Shown here: positions 17,742 through 27,261 of the stretch, one piece after another
Numbering within the stretch: position 1 is the first letter of the stretch
Layout of the letters: each line of letters opens with the position of its first letter
NCBI RefSeq assembly: GCF_017875955.1
Contig: NZ_JAGINK010000001.1
Coordinates: 4,866,501-4,930,500, forward strand
Direction of reading: 5' to 3'
Origin: Pseudomonas sp. BP8
Lineage (GTDB): Bacteria > Pseudomonadota > Gammaproteobacteria > Pseudomonadales > Pseudomonadaceae
Length of the DNA: 64,000 nt
The notes under the pieces: model-generated
What the model was told of the DNA's origin: nothing
Seen by the model: only the letters and a program-made list of their open reading frames with translations
Databases searched by the model: none
Program-made: the position numbers and the translations under genes

Positions 17742-19055
17742 TCATGGGTTGTAGCCAACGCGTTCCTCATCCGTGCCGAAATCGATCCACTGGATACGAT
17801 GAACTCGGATTTCCTCACGATCTAAAACCAGTGCAGGTTCGTAGCGAGGCACAGGAGGTTGCTCATCCCACCAGCTCGGCTGATCCTCGCCCTTCTTCCT
17901 GGCCGCCCAGATCTGCGGAAAGTAGTGCTCACCGTCATCGACCGTTACCCAAAGAGAGGCATACTCGGCTTTGTGCGTTGACTCGGTATGGTGCACACCG
18001 GATGCCTTATTGAAGAGGATCACGTTGTGTCCAGGAGCCTCATCATCACGCTTACCCAGCTGGATTGACGGGAAATAAATGCCGTCCAAGTTGAGGGTGG
18101 GATGCATCGACAGGTAGTCTGCTATCGCCTGCGTGATCAAGTAGCCGTGATCCGCCATATCTGGCATGACCGGCTTCAGCAACTGGTTCTGCAGGCTTGC
18201 TAGAAACGCGGATCGCTTCGCCTGCTCGACGCGTTGGGGGTCGAAGTAACTGAGACGACTATCTGGACACATTTCGTTCAATGCGCCCAAATTGAGCAGC
18301 CGCAGGGGGCGAGTCACCTGGAATGCAGCGGTTACCACGTAGCTTCCAACGGGTGGTCGAACCTCGGCAATGGCCGTCCTGTCGTTTGTAGCACCATAAA
18401 ATACGGAGACGCCTTTAGCATTCATTCGTCCTGCAGACCCTACCCCCGATGGAGGTGGGCCCAAAGAACGCTCGGGATGGAGCAATGCTTCCTCAACACT
18501 GGTATCAGAGGAGAACACTCTCGCCCGCTTAAAGGCATGCAGGGGCTGACCAGGCCCGATCATGAAGATGGCTGACTCTGAGCCTCGAAGGCGTAACTGA
18601 TCGACCTTGCCAAAGACCTGCTCCAAGACACGCGTGACGACTGGGTTCACGAACCGTGCTTGATCCCGAAGGCTACGCTCCATCTCCCTCCAGTCATGCG
18701 TCATGTCGATGCTCGCTGAAACGCCCTCTTTGAAGTACGGGTCGTCATCATTCCAGCCGTCCCAAAGGACTTCACCAAGATCGTTTATCAGCTCATCCGA
18801 ACAGCCCAGAACACGGTGGAGAACGTCCGTCCAGTGCTCCCCGATCGGCGCCTGGTTGTAGAGATAAACCGAACGCGGCTGTTCAACGAACTCAAACGAA
18901 GAAAGCGCGGCCTCCCGACACAGGTCGACGAGCCTTTCAAGCGGCACGACACCACTCTCATTCTGACAGTAACTGCACTCGTCGGCATCATCGAAATTCA
19001 AGGAGTTCTGGAGATAGCCTTCAGTCACGCATTCTGAGCACACAACTTTCGACAC
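17742..19055 (-). CDS. RES-domain protein with N-terminal zinc/HEPN-type region
   Basis: 437 residues from a GTG at 19055 that follows GGAGG; an ATG 21 codons upstream is the alternative. The N-terminus has two CxxC pairs (CSEC, CSYC), then a helical region like the HEPN/RES N-terminal domain. A C-terminal RES domain follows: arginine in KRARVFSSD, GRMNAKGVSVFYGATN, and glutamate in IAEVRP. RES toxins degrade NAD+ and normally pair with a Xre antitoxin, of which there is none nearby. The membrane-protein gene lies 80 bp upstream on the same strand and may be its partner. NAD+ attack is inferred from the family. Confidence 0.8.
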   Translation of the reverse strand: MSKVVCSECVTEGYLQNSLNFDDADECSYCQNESGVVPLERLVDLCREAALSSFEFVEQPRSVYLYNQAPIGEHWTDVLHRVLGCSDELINDLGEVLWDGWNDDDPYFKEGVSASIDMTHDWREMERSLRDQARFVNPVVTRVLEQVFGKVDQLRLRGSESAIFMIGPGQPLHAFKRARVFSSDTSVEEALLHPERSLGPPPSGVGSAGRMNAKGVSVFYGATNDRTAIAEVRPPVGSYVVTAAFQVTRPLRLLNLGALNEMCPDSRLSYFDPQRVEQAKRSAFLASLQNQLLKPVMPDMADHGYLITQAIADYLSMHPTLNLDGIYFPSIQLGKRDDEAPGHNVILFNKASGVHHTESTHKAEYASLWVTVDDGEHYFPQIWAARKKGEDQPSWWDEQPPVPRYEPALVLDREEIRVHRIQWIDFGTDEERVGYNP

Positions 19056-19135
19056 ATAGCCTCCTTTGGCCGTAAGTTGACCTGAAGTGACGGAACACCT
19101 CAGGCCGATCGGCCACACGCGTAAGAGCGCCCCTA

Positions 19136-20245
19136 TTACTGTTTCAACGGCATTCGCTTAACCATCTTGCTGCTCATAGTCAAACAGGCACCTGACTTGG
19201 AAGCCCATTCAGACAAATTTGAGCCCTCAAGTATTTTCGGGCACAGCAATGTAACCCCACCCAAAGTAAAAAGTATGAATCCCTCGACTACTGGATAGTT
19301 TCTCTTTGTGACGACCTCACCCCACCCAGCATCAAAATCTTCGGCAGCGTAGGTTTCCGTTAGCATATAAGAAAACACCCTCTCATCTTTAATACCCGCC
19401 ATAACTGCCGCCTGATCAACCGCCGTGGGCACCGCCGACGGAACAATAACAAGCGTAGCAATGATGAGAGCCACAACGCCGATTAACGCGTTGCGCACCC
19501 GCGTTAACGCCGCACCTTTCGATACGTAGTACGCAATGGCGGGAGTAAAACCGAAGACAGTCAACAATATTGAAATCCACACAACCTTGGTCATGCTACC
19601 CGCATTATAAAGCACCGAAGGCGAACTCATAACAGCCAGCATCGGAAAGGTGGCGGTTATGGCTGCAAACCACGTGCTCATCGCTAAACCCCACATGTGC
19701 TTTAGATAGGATAGCCGATGAACAGTCTTAGCGCCCCCATTTGAAATAGCGCCCACAAGCGATACATTGAATTTCGGCATTGAAAACAACACAATCATAC
19801 CGACCACCACCCACACAGCGGAGTCAACAAACACGCCGACAACACTTGAATTATGGCTCTCCAGCGTCGAGTAGACGGTGGCAACAACACCAGCGAGCGT
19901 AGGGATAAGCAGGTAAATCGCCATTATAGGCTGAACGCTCGGCGTCTTTTTGAATAAATTGATAGCCAGAGCATAAGTCAGTGTAGTTAATAGCAGCAAC
20001 ACCAGATAAAAAAGCAGCAAAAGACTTGACACGATTATCCAAGGCCAGAGTTCCGAAGGCGCCTCCAACGCCTTACCTATGAGCTCAGGCGTTCCTATTG
20101 CATGCAAATAGGCGAAGATAACAAAAAAAGTTACGAGAGTACCCAAACCAGTCAATGTCACACTGGCTGAGACCAGCTTTACCAAAGCGCTCCAAATATT
20201 AAACCCATCAAGCTTCGCGGGAACTACATTCATTAGATCCGACAT
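19136..20245 (-). CDS. Polytopic membrane protein, unknown function
   Basis: 369 residues with about eight to ten hydrophobic segments, among them TLVTFFVIFAYL, WIIVSSLLLLFYLVLLLL, SAVWVVVGMIVLF, ALIGVVALIIATLVIV and GFILFTLGGVTLLC. The ATG at 20245 is preferred over one at 20263 because GGAGGT lies between them. I recognise no family. It is transcribed towards the RES-domain gene 80 bp downstream, so the two probably form one unit. Confidence 0.75.
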   Translation of the reverse strand: MSDLMNVVPAKLDGFNIWSALVKLVSASVTLTGLGTLVTFFVIFAYLHAIGTPELIGKALEAPSELWPWIIVSSLLLLFYLVLLLLTTLTYALAINLFKKTPSVQPIMAIYLLIPTLAGVVATVYSTLESHNSSVVGVFVDSAVWVVVGMIVLFSMPKFNVSLVGAISNGGAKTVHRLSYLKHMWGLAMSTWFAAITATFPMLAVMSSPSVLYNAGSMTKVVWISILLTVFGFTPAIAYYVSKGAALTRVRNALIGVVALIIATLVIVPSAVPTAVDQAAVMAGIKDERVFSYMLTETYAAEDFDAGWGEVVTKRNYPVVEGFILFTLGGVTLLCPKILEGSNLSEWASKSGACLTMSSKMVKRMPLKQ

Positions 20246-20564
20246 AGCTAAACGCACCTCCATCCAAATGGAATTACCGACAGACTCAAAACAATCAATA
20301 CAACTTCATTCGTAAGCTAGTAGAACGCACCACAGACATAGCGATTCGGTGTCAATTGACTGAAAAGGAAGTCACGTCGAACACGTCACAACTATGCTGC
20401 CCCAGCTTAAAGCCCCGTGCATGAATCAGTCAGTGATCCTTGACGAATGCGCCTCAAGCATCCACTCCCTTCGCCGCAGCTGCAGTAACTCCTAAAGTAG
20501 GGTGATACCGAGATCCTGCTGCGAGATGCGATATTTTTTGAACAGATCTTCAAGTAGATCCAAC
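20246..20564. other. Gap between membrane gene and IS66 element
   Basis: No gene seen. It should hold the promoter of the membrane/RES pair. The right part abuts the IS66 terminal repeat starting GTAAGC at 20565. Confidence 0.5.
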
Positions 20565-20594
20565 GTAAGCGTACGGGCAAACCGTCTTGCACGA

Positions 20595-22163
20595 CTAAGC
20601 CGGACGCCACCTGTGCGGCAGCAGATCGGCAATCTCACTGGCCCGTTGCGTCGGCAGGCGCGTCAGCACATCTTTGAGATAGGCATACGGGTCATGCCCG
20701 TTGTTGCGCGCCGACTGGATCAGACTCATGATTGCAGCGGCGCGTTTGCCACTGCGCAACGACCCGGCGAAGAGCCAGTTCTTGCGCCCCAGCGCCCACG
20801 GCCTTATTTGGTTCTCACACCAATTATTGTCAATGGGCACAGCCCCGTCATCGAGGTAGCGCGACAGCGCCGTCCAGCGTTTCAGGCTGTAATCCAGGGC
20901 TTTGCCGATGGCCGAACCGTTGTGCACGATATCGCGCTGGGCAATCATCCAGGCATGTAACGCATCCATCACCGGCACCGCTTTTTCCTGCCGTATTCGG
21001 CGACGTGAATCCGGCTCCAGGTATTTAATTTCACTTTCGATTTCGTACAGCGGCTGGATGTAACGCAAGGCTTGCTCAGCCAGCGTGCTCTTGTGGGTCG
21101 CATGCAGCTCGAAGAATTTGCGCCGTGCGTGGGCCATACAGCCGATCTCTGTCACGCCCAGTGCGAAGCTGGCCTTGTAGCCGCCAAAATCATCGCAGAC
21201 CAGCTTGCCCTTCCAGTCTTGCAGGAAGTTGCGCGCATGCTCGCCGGCACGGCTGAGGCTGAAGTCATAAACCACTGCCGAAGTTTCGCAAAATGGGCTG
21301 GTGGCGTAAGCCCAGACGTAAGAGCGGTGGGTTTTCTTGGTGCCTGGCATAAGCATCTGCACTGGCGTTTCATCGACATGAACGACCTGCTGCTCAAGCA
21401 CGACTTCGCGCAGCGCATCGACTAACGGCTGCAACTGCACACCGCAAGTACCGACCCACTGCGCAAGGGTTGAACGCGGGATCGCCAGGCCGGCGCGGCC
21501 AAACATGGCTTCCTGACGGTACAGCGGTAGGTGGTCGGCAAACTTGGCGATCATGACGTGGGCCAACAGGCCTGCGGTTGGAATGCCCTTGTCGATGACC
21601 TGAGCCGGCACCGGGGCCTGGATCAGCGTTTCGCAATCATCGCAGACCCATTTGCCACGGATATGGCGCTCGACGGTGAACACGCCGGGCGTATAGTCGA
21701 GTTTCTCGCTGACGTCTTCACCGATGCGCTTGACTGCACAGCCGCAGGCGCAGTCAGTGTTGTCCGGTTCGTGGTGGATCAGCGTGCGGGGAAACTCAGG
21801 CGGCAATGCACGGCGCTTGGGTTTCTGCTTTTCTTGGGGCAGTGCTTGTGTTGGCAGCAGTGACTCAAGTTCAGCTTCGATGGCGGCAATATCGGTATCG
21901 ATCAGATCGTCGAGTAAACTGGCCTGTTCCGGGCTCATCTGCTCGCTGCGCTTGGTGAACTTGAAGCGCTTGAGCTGGGCGATCTCGTGGCTGAGTTTCT
22001 CGATCAGCGTTTTGTCGAAATGGATCTTCTTGTCCATGATCCGAACTGTCTTGCCCATCGTCTCGACCTGCTCATCGAGCGTCGAGACACGTTGCAGCAG
22101 CTGCGCAGCCAAGGCGCGCAGTTGTTCGGGATTGAGTTGGTCGAGGTCAGGAAGAGAAGTCAT
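20595..22163 (-). CDS. tnpC: IS66 transposase TnpC (DDE)
   Basis: 522 residues. An N-terminal coiled coil and TnpC-specific LKRFKFTKRSEQMSPEQ are followed by a zinc-binding region with CACGCAVKRIGEDVSEKLDY and WVCDDCETL. The DDE domain includes VVHVDETPVQML, KLVCDDFGGY and a late NNWCENQIRPWALGRKNWLFAG. Length is normal for IS66 TnpC, and I see no frameshift. Confidence 0.95.
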   Translation of the reverse strand: MTSLPDLDQLNPEQLRALAAQLLQRVSTLDEQVETMGKTVRIMDKKIHFDKTLIEKLSHEIAQLKRFKFTKRSEQMSPEQASLLDDLIDTDIAAIEAELESLLPTQALPQEKQKPKRRALPPEFPRTLIHHEPDNTDCACGCAVKRIGEDVSEKLDYTPGVFTVERHIRGKWVCDDCETLIQAPVPAQVIDKGIPTAGLLAHVMIAKFADHLPLYRQEAMFGRAGLAIPRSTLAQWVGTCGVQLQPLVDALREVVLEQQVVHVDETPVQMLMPGTKKTHRSYVWAYATSPFCETSAVVYDFSLSRAGEHARNFLQDWKGKLVCDDFGGYKASFALGVTEIGCMAHARRKFFELHATHKSTLAEQALRYIQPLYEIESEIKYLEPDSRRRIRQEKAVPVMDALHAWMIAQRDIVHNGSAIGKALDYSLKRWTALSRYLDDGAVPIDNNWCENQIRPWALGRKNWLFAGSLRSGKRAAAIMSLIQSARNNGHDPYAYLKDVLTRLPTQRASEIADLLPHRWRPA

Positions 22164-22243
22164 GGCGCTGATCTTGCCAGATCAGCTTAAACACGACGAC
22201 AGGCTTATCGGACAATTGCGCTGATAGATAAGCACTGTTTGGG

Positions 22244-22579
22244 TCAAAGGATGGAAATGGCATTGCCGGGCCCGACTCTTTGCCAAGGCAAACCCAGTAT
22301 CAAGGCGTGAAGCTGTTCAGCACTCAGCTCGATCTGCGCGCTATGCCGAGTGCCTGGCCAGGTGAACTTGCCTTGATGTAATCGGCGTGCTGCCAGCCAG
22401 ATACCCAGTCCGTCATGTACTAGAATTTTCATGCGAGTAGCGCGGCGGTTGGCGAACAGATAAGCACAGTGCGGCTGCGCCGCACCGAATACCGAAATCA
22501 CGCGGGCCATGGCGGTGTCGGTACCGGCTCGCATGTCCATAGGCTCTGTAGCGAGCCAGATGGTGTCGATGCGAATCAC
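22244..22579 (-). CDS. tnpB: IS66 accessory protein TnpB
   Basis: 111 residues from a GTG at 22579 (VIRIDTIWLATEPMDMRAG) that overlaps the tnpA stop as GTGA. It contains the family block FANRRATRMKILVHDGLGIWLAARRL. The longer in-frame extension overlaps tnpA and is not used. Confidence 0.92.
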   Translation of the reverse strand: MIRIDTIWLATEPMDMRAGTDTAMARVISVFGAAQPHCAYLFANRRATRMKILVHDGLGIWLAARRLHQGKFTWPGTRHSAQIELSAEQLHALILGLPWQRVGPGNAISIL

Positions 22580-22908
22580 CGCAACAGCTCTCGAAGAAAG
22601 GCTGCGCAGGCGGCGGCACTGTCGACGGGCCAACTCATTTTGATGGGTGTGCGCGGGTGTTGGATTTCAAGGCAAATGTCGGTGGTTGGACCTTGTGATC
22701 CGGTCGGGAGCATCTGGGTATGCAGCGGGATGAACGCGGGCTGCAACGCGGTGGATTTCTGCGTGTGCAGGCGTATCCATTTATGCACGAGGTTGGCGTT
22801 GAGGCTGTGGCCCAAGGCGATGTTGGCGATGGAGGCGCCGGGCTCGGAGCACTCTTGAATGACCTGGGTTTTAAAGGATTTGCTGTAGGTACGGCGCTGA
22901 AGGTGCAT
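22576..22908 (-). CDS. tnpA: IS66 accessory protein TnpA
   Basis: 110 residues from the ATG at 22908 (MHLQRRTYSKSFKTQVIQEC). It has the helix-turn-helix typical of IS66 OrfA (SIANIALGHSLNANLVHKWI). A start 12 codons upstream is possible. It is followed by tnpB with a 4-bp overlap. Confidence 0.9.
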   Translation of the reverse strand: MHLQRRTYSKSFKTQVIQECSEPGASIANIALGHSLNANLVHKWIRLHTQKSTALQPAFIPLHTQMLPTGSQGPTTDICLEIQHPRTPIKMSWPVDSAAACAAFLRELLR

Positions 22909-22935
22909 GGAGAATCCGCCTGATGGGCCAGAAAG

Positions 22936-22962
22936 GGTGTCCACTTAAATTAGGTGGACACC
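22936..22962. repeat. Inverted repeat upstream of tnpA
   Basis: GGTGTCCAC and GTGGACACC form a perfect 9-bp inverted repeat around TTAAATTAG, 28 bp before the tnpA ATG. It could be a transposase-control hairpin or a relic of another IS end. Confidence 0.6.
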
Positions 22963-23010
22963 ATGGCCTTCGGCGGAGGCATCGGGAAGGTGTGTTCGCC
23001 GGCCACTTAC

Positions 23011-23385
23011 GCCAGAAGCTACGCGTCAGCGGGCGAGAAGAGGCCAGGCGCATGGGATGGGTTCCACTGTGTTGTTTTGCACAGTTTCACGGTGCCTGGG
23101 GGCAGAGCCTATTGGCCGTAATTAGGAATCGCGAGGATCGGACTTATAAGATCGCACGAAATGGAAGGCAGCCTTTGCCGTCCTTGCCCAGCATATTAGA
23201 AAGCGTTTTCAGAGCACTGGCTCCGCAGCATTTGCCCGTCCCGCTCATCTCGGGCGAAGGAATAATGGCTCACACCAAGCAGGCCGCCCGCCTCTCTGTG
23301 CAGCGCAACGGCGGCCTCTCGGCTCAGGGGGGCGGTTAAGCGCAGCCATGAACAGCTCTTGATAGCGCCTACCCTACGCCTGCGG
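23011..23385. other. Gap between IS66 and gajB
   Basis: An open plus-strand frame crosses the IS end into this region but resembles nothing I know and has no start of its own. I treat the stretch as non-coding downstream DNA of gajB. Confidence 0.5.
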
Positions 23386-25047
23386 TCAAGGGCGGTTCTT
23401 CCAGAGATTTACGTAGCCCAGGAACTCTGATTGCGGCGTTCGAATCACTTTCCAGCTAGCTATTTCCCTGAGATTTTCCCGGCGACGTGTCGTCGTAACC
23501 ACGAGCCTTCGCTCCGCGCGTGATACGCCCACGAAGAATGTGCAGCGGCTCTCATGAGCGTCACCGAAATAGGCCTGATTTTCGACACCAAGCAACACGA
23601 CCGTGTCGAACTCCAACCCCTTGCTCTTGTGCACAGTCAGGATCCTGATCGACTGGTCATTGGAAAGCTGCCCCAAAGCCACCAGAAGGTCTGGCTCCTT
23701 GACCATTGCTTCGTCAATGTACGTTTTCACGCTTTCGATGAGTTCACGCAGATGCTCTCGGGATTCATAGTCGTGAGACAACCCGGCCAGCAGCGTGGGC
23801 CCAACCATCGCGAAGAATTCTTCCAGGAGCTCCCACCGCTGAGCGAACGTTTTCGTTAGCAGGTCACCGGCGCCAGCCTTACGTGCCTCCTTGATATAGC
23901 GGTTCCAGTTAGCTTTCAGTTTGCCTTCGGCATCGTCTTCTGCCGGAATAATCCGGCGAGTAAGGCGTGTCCAGGCTTTGGGCTCCCTAAGGCCATAGAT
24001 GCACAGCAGGTAATCCACGATGACTTGGGCAATGGGCTCCGTGGAGATGTCTTGGGCCTTGTTTTCGTTCCTGTAGCTGATACCGAATTTGTCCAACTCC
24101 ATGCCCAATCGTTCGCAATAGGCCTCAGGCTGAGCACGGGTCAGGATGGCAATCTTCGCGGGAGCGATGCCTTCAACATTGATCCAACTGTTGATGCGTT
24201 CGGCCAGGTCTTTCGCCTCCTCCTCACAATCGTCATAGCCTAAGACATGAACCTCTCCACCATCCCCTTCTAGCAAATGCGCAGGCATTTCCGAGTCCGG
24301 ATCAAGTACCTTGATGATTTCGTTCTGGAGCTTGAGCAGGTGCGGCTCTGACCGAAAATTGTGATAGATGTTGAGGTGCAGGGCTTCGAAATCCTCGACG
24401 AATCGGGCAAAGACCCCATCAAGGGCACCGGCCCATCCCATGATCTTCTGCTTCACATCCCCCACCGCAGTCACGCGACGGCCTGATCCTCGGAACAATG
24501 TCGCTACCAGTTCATACTGATCACCCGTGCAATCCTGAAACTCGTCCAAGAAGACATCACTGTACGTCTGGCGAATCGCATTCACTGCCGGCGGATAGGC
24601 ATTCAGGATCTTGATGGCTAGCGGAATAAGCTCCTTGAACTCCGTCTGCGCAGGATGGGCTTTACCCTTGTTGACGACCTTGAAACCAGCGTTCAAAGCA
24701 TCAGCATCGGTCAGCACAGGTCGGAAGCGGTCGACGATTCTCTTCGCCAACCCATGGAAGGTGTAGCTGTCGAAGCGAACAGAATAGGCTGCACCACACC
24801 GGCGTCGAACGCGTTCTTTCAGGTTATTGCTGGCGTCGACTTTAAAAGCAATTGCCAAGATGCGTTTGGGGTAACGACATACGCCAGTGGTCAACAGGAA
24901 GTCGGCCCTCTGAGCGAGTAACTCTGATTTCCCTGAACCTGGGCCTGCAGTCAAGGCCACACAGCGCACTTGCTCCTTTGCCGCAAACGCCGCATTGGGC
25001 TCAAGCACGATTCCGTCAGATGGCTTCCATACGTCGACCTTGATCAT
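23386..25047 (-). CDS. gajB: Gabija protein GajB (UvrD/Rep-like helicase)
   Basis: 553 residues with superfamily 1 helicase motifs: Walker A TAGPGSGKS near residue 35, RFDSYTFHGLAKRI, Walker B VFLDEFQDC near 170, GDVKQKIMGW, YHNFRSEPHL and late VHKSKGLEFDTVVLLG. It starts at 25047 and overlaps the gajA stop by 4 bp. The GajA/GajB pair is the Gabija anti-phage system, in which GajB is thought to sense nucleotide or DNA state and support the GajA nuclease. At 553 residues it is somewhat longer than the B. cereus protein. Confidence 0.88.
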   Translation of the reverse strand: MIKVDVWKPSDGIVLEPNAAFAAKEQVRCVALTAGPGSGKSELLAQRADFLLTTGVCRYPKRILAIAFKVDASNNLKERVRRRCGAAYSVRFDSYTFHGLAKRIVDRFRPVLTDADALNAGFKVVNKGKAHPAQTEFKELIPLAIKILNAYPPAVNAIRQTYSDVFLDEFQDCTGDQYELVATLFRGSGRRVTAVGDVKQKIMGWAGALDGVFARFVEDFEALHLNIYHNFRSEPHLLKLQNEIIKVLDPDSEMPAHLLEGDGGEVHVLGYDDCEEEAKDLAERINSWINVEGIAPAKIAILTRAQPEAYCERLGMELDKFGISYRNENKAQDISTEPIAQVIVDYLLCIYGLREPKAWTRLTRRIIPAEDDAEGKLKANWNRYIKEARKAGAGDLLTKTFAQRWELLEEFFAMVGPTLLAGLSHDYESREHLRELIESVKTYIDEAMVKEPDLLVALGQLSNDQSIRILTVHKSKGLEFDTVVLLGVENQAYFGDAHESRCTFFVGVSRAERRLVVTTTRRRENLREIASWKVIRTPQSEFLGYVNLWKNRP

Positions 25048-26999
25048 TCGTGGAGCTCCTTGGCCAGCTTCATTACGTGCTTTACCAGGCTCTTGAGCGA
25101 AGGGGGCATCGCTTCTCTCAGATCATCATCAGAAAGCTTTGAAAGGGCTTCAATGTGCGCTTTGGGTTTGCTGCCGACCTTGAACAAGCGGTGGTAGGCA
25201 GAGAAATATCTGCGTTCATCCACGCTGTATTGCGTCTCATCGAAGAAGTTGTCGCCCAGCACGGATCTCAGTTGGCCAACCTTCGGCGTGACTAGATGCT
25301 TTGCCTCAATGCCGAACGCATCCGGGAAAGCGGTGAGCATGGAAAAATCGAGATCCATTGGGTTGGAGAAAAACACGCCGTATGCCTCCAGTTCAGCTAT
25401 GTACGACCTGTATTTCCGGCTTTTCTCAATTTTCAAGATCTTGAAGACTGGGCTGTTCCAGGGAGGAATCGTGTTCAACTTATCTGCGGCAACGTACGTT
25501 TGCTCTGGTCGATGCGTGTTGAGCTGGGTGGCCACATAGTGAATCCGGCCCCAGCCACCCCCATTCCGCGCTACGTCAAGATCCAGTAGCGTCACATACG
25601 GAATTTTCAGTCCGCTCAGGAGGCGCCAGAAATGATTCACATGACGACCACCCAGAGGTGCAATGCAAACAGCCGCCTCATCGACCATGAGCCCTTCGGC
25701 GGCAAGCAATCGAGGGAGAACAATTTCTTCGCTATCACCCTCCCCTAGAACCACGAGCCTGGAGAAGTAAATCTCAGGAAAGGCTTGCACAGCCTCCCTT
25801 ACAAATTTGTAGGCCTCACCTTTTTTGTTCGGCGGCATCGTGATTTGGGTCACGACCGTGCACCGCGAGTCGTCAAGCCGCAGGTACCGAATCTGCTCAG
25901 GCTCAACACGCCGCAGCATCGAAGGCGCATGCGTAGCTATCATCGCCTGGGCGTCTGAGTTTTCCTCATCAAGTACCAACGCCTTCAGCGACGACACAAT
26001 CCGCCCCAAGTAATGGGGCGATAGGCTGTTCTCGGGCTCTTCCAGTGCTATGAGTGTGAAAACAGCAGGCTTGAGCTTGTCTAGATCGAAGGAGTCATCA
26101 TCCCCCTTTAGCACCGCCCTACCGATTGCCTGCGAGGTAAGCACCAAGGTCAAATAAAGCATCGACTTCTGCCCATCGCTTAAGCGCGAGAAGTCGACCT
26201 GCTGCTCACCGTGCCCTGGGGTAAACGACACCGAGAGGTGCCTCAGCAAAGCCTCGATCTCGTGCGTTACAAATGTCAGGCTCGGGTCTTTGAAAAATTT
26301 GCCTCTGTGCAGTTTTCCCCACGCATTCGCAATGCCGTCACCCAGGTTGATGATTGACTGGTTCGTGTTGAGGCTTTCGGTAATATCAGCGGAGAGCTGG
26401 CTGATTTTTTCGCGTTGCTCCGCCCAGTTCACCGCCCGAAGAAGTCTACCTAGGAGTGCATTTGTCCCATAGGTGATGTGCTCAGCCGGATCACGACGTG
26501 CAGGCAGGTAGTGGACTTGGATCTGGTTACGCTCATCGCGCGGTACGGGTGACATCGCTAATGGCTTGTCATCCTCATCCACCTCTGAGACGTAGCGCAG
26601 GGTCTGTTCGATCTCACTGTCCATTCCCAGCGATGCATCGAGGCGGTACCGAACACGTGGCACACCATTGATATTGTCCAGCCGCATGTGCCCGAAGTTA
26701 CATGGAATCGTGGGGTGTTCCTTGGTCTCGTCGGCGATTTCAGGGAAGTAGAAATCTGCCTCGATCCACAGCGTGCGCTCCTCAGGTTGCTCTTCCTCAT
26801 CATGTGCAACGAAGAAGTCGGACTTGCGCAGCCGTCTCTGGTTGGGATCGATAGAAAAAAGCCGGCAGAGCGCCTGCAGGGTGGCAGTTTTCCCAGATCC
26901 GTTTGGCCCGATCAGGAAGCTCAGATTTTGAAAGTCGATAGTCACCGGCACAGCGCCGAACGACTGGAAACCACACACCCGCATCTGCTTGAGTATCAA
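25044..26999 (-). CDS. gajA: Gabija protein GajA (OLD-family ATPase/TOPRIM nuclease)
   Basis: 651 residues. The N-terminal ABC-type ATPase has Walker A IGPNGSGKT at residues 30-38, signature LSDGQKS near 275 and Walker B LIALEEPENS near 320. The C-terminal TOPRIM domain has VVLGEGDSEEIVLPRLL and the metal-binding LLDLD. This is the class 2 OLD layout, in which the nuclease is encoded beside a UvrD-like helicase. GajA nicks DNA when nucleotide pools fall during infection (family knowledge). The 262 bp upstream would carry the promoter. Confidence 0.9.
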   Translation of the reverse strand: MILKQMRVCGFQSFGAVPVTIDFQNLSFLIGPNGSGKTATLQALCRLFSIDPNQRRLRKSDFFVAHDEEEQPEERTLWIEADFYFPEIADETKEHPTIPCNFGHMRLDNINGVPRVRYRLDASLGMDSEIEQTLRYVSEVDEDDKPLAMSPVPRDERNQIQVHYLPARRDPAEHITYGTNALLGRLLRAVNWAEQREKISQLSADITESLNTNQSIINLGDGIANAWGKLHRGKFFKDPSLTFVTHEIEALLRHLSVSFTPGHGEQQVDFSRLSDGQKSMLYLTLVLTSQAIGRAVLKGDDDSFDLDKLKPAVFTLIALEEPENSLSPHYLGRIVSSLKALVLDEENSDAQAMIATHAPSMLRRVEPEQIRYLRLDDSRCTVVTQITMPPNKKGEAYKFVREAVQAFPEIYFSRLVVLGEGDSEEIVLPRLLAAEGLMVDEAAVCIAPLGGRHVNHFWRLLSGLKIPYVTLLDLDVARNGGGWGRIHYVATQLNTHRPEQTYVAADKLNTIPPWNSPVFKILKIEKSRKYRSYIAELEAYGVFFSNPMDLDFSMLTAFPDAFGIEAKHLVTPKVGQLRSVLGDNFFDETQYSVDERRYFSAYHRLFKVGSKPKAHIEALSKLSDDDLREAMPPSLKSLVKHVMKLAKELHE

Positions 27000-27261
27000 C
27001 GCTTGAGTCCCTTCTGGCTAAGCAAGACCGGCGGCCCAGGCATTCAGGCACGCTCCGTTAATGAGTGACGCTGCAGCGGGCCAATCCTAGCCCAAACTCG
27101 TGATCAACGTATTGACGGAGGCCCCCTCCAGGTCTTCGTTTTGCTAAACCCTGTTTAACTGCAAAACAGAGTCGTTGCGACGCTCAACCACTCTCGCCAG
27201 GACTGACTGAGTCATCGCCTTCACGAGCCATCGTGTTCATTTTTCCTGAAAATCCTAACGG

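Larger units (their letters stand above)
20565..23010 (-). mobile_element. IS66 family insertion sequence
   Basis: A complete IS66 gene set, tnpA-tnpB-tnpC, on the minus strand. GTAAGCGTACGGGCAAAC at 20565 and an imperfect inverse ending CACTTAC at 23010 are the likely termini. The 8 bp outside each end (GATCCAAC and GCCAGAAG) do not match, so there is no target duplication by this placement. The ends may be misplaced or one side may have been rearranged. Confidence 0.8.

Noticed and set aside
22923..23339. 138-codon plus-strand frame across the IS66 right end
   Set aside because: It crosses the IS boundary, has no ribosome-binding site and resembles nothing known.
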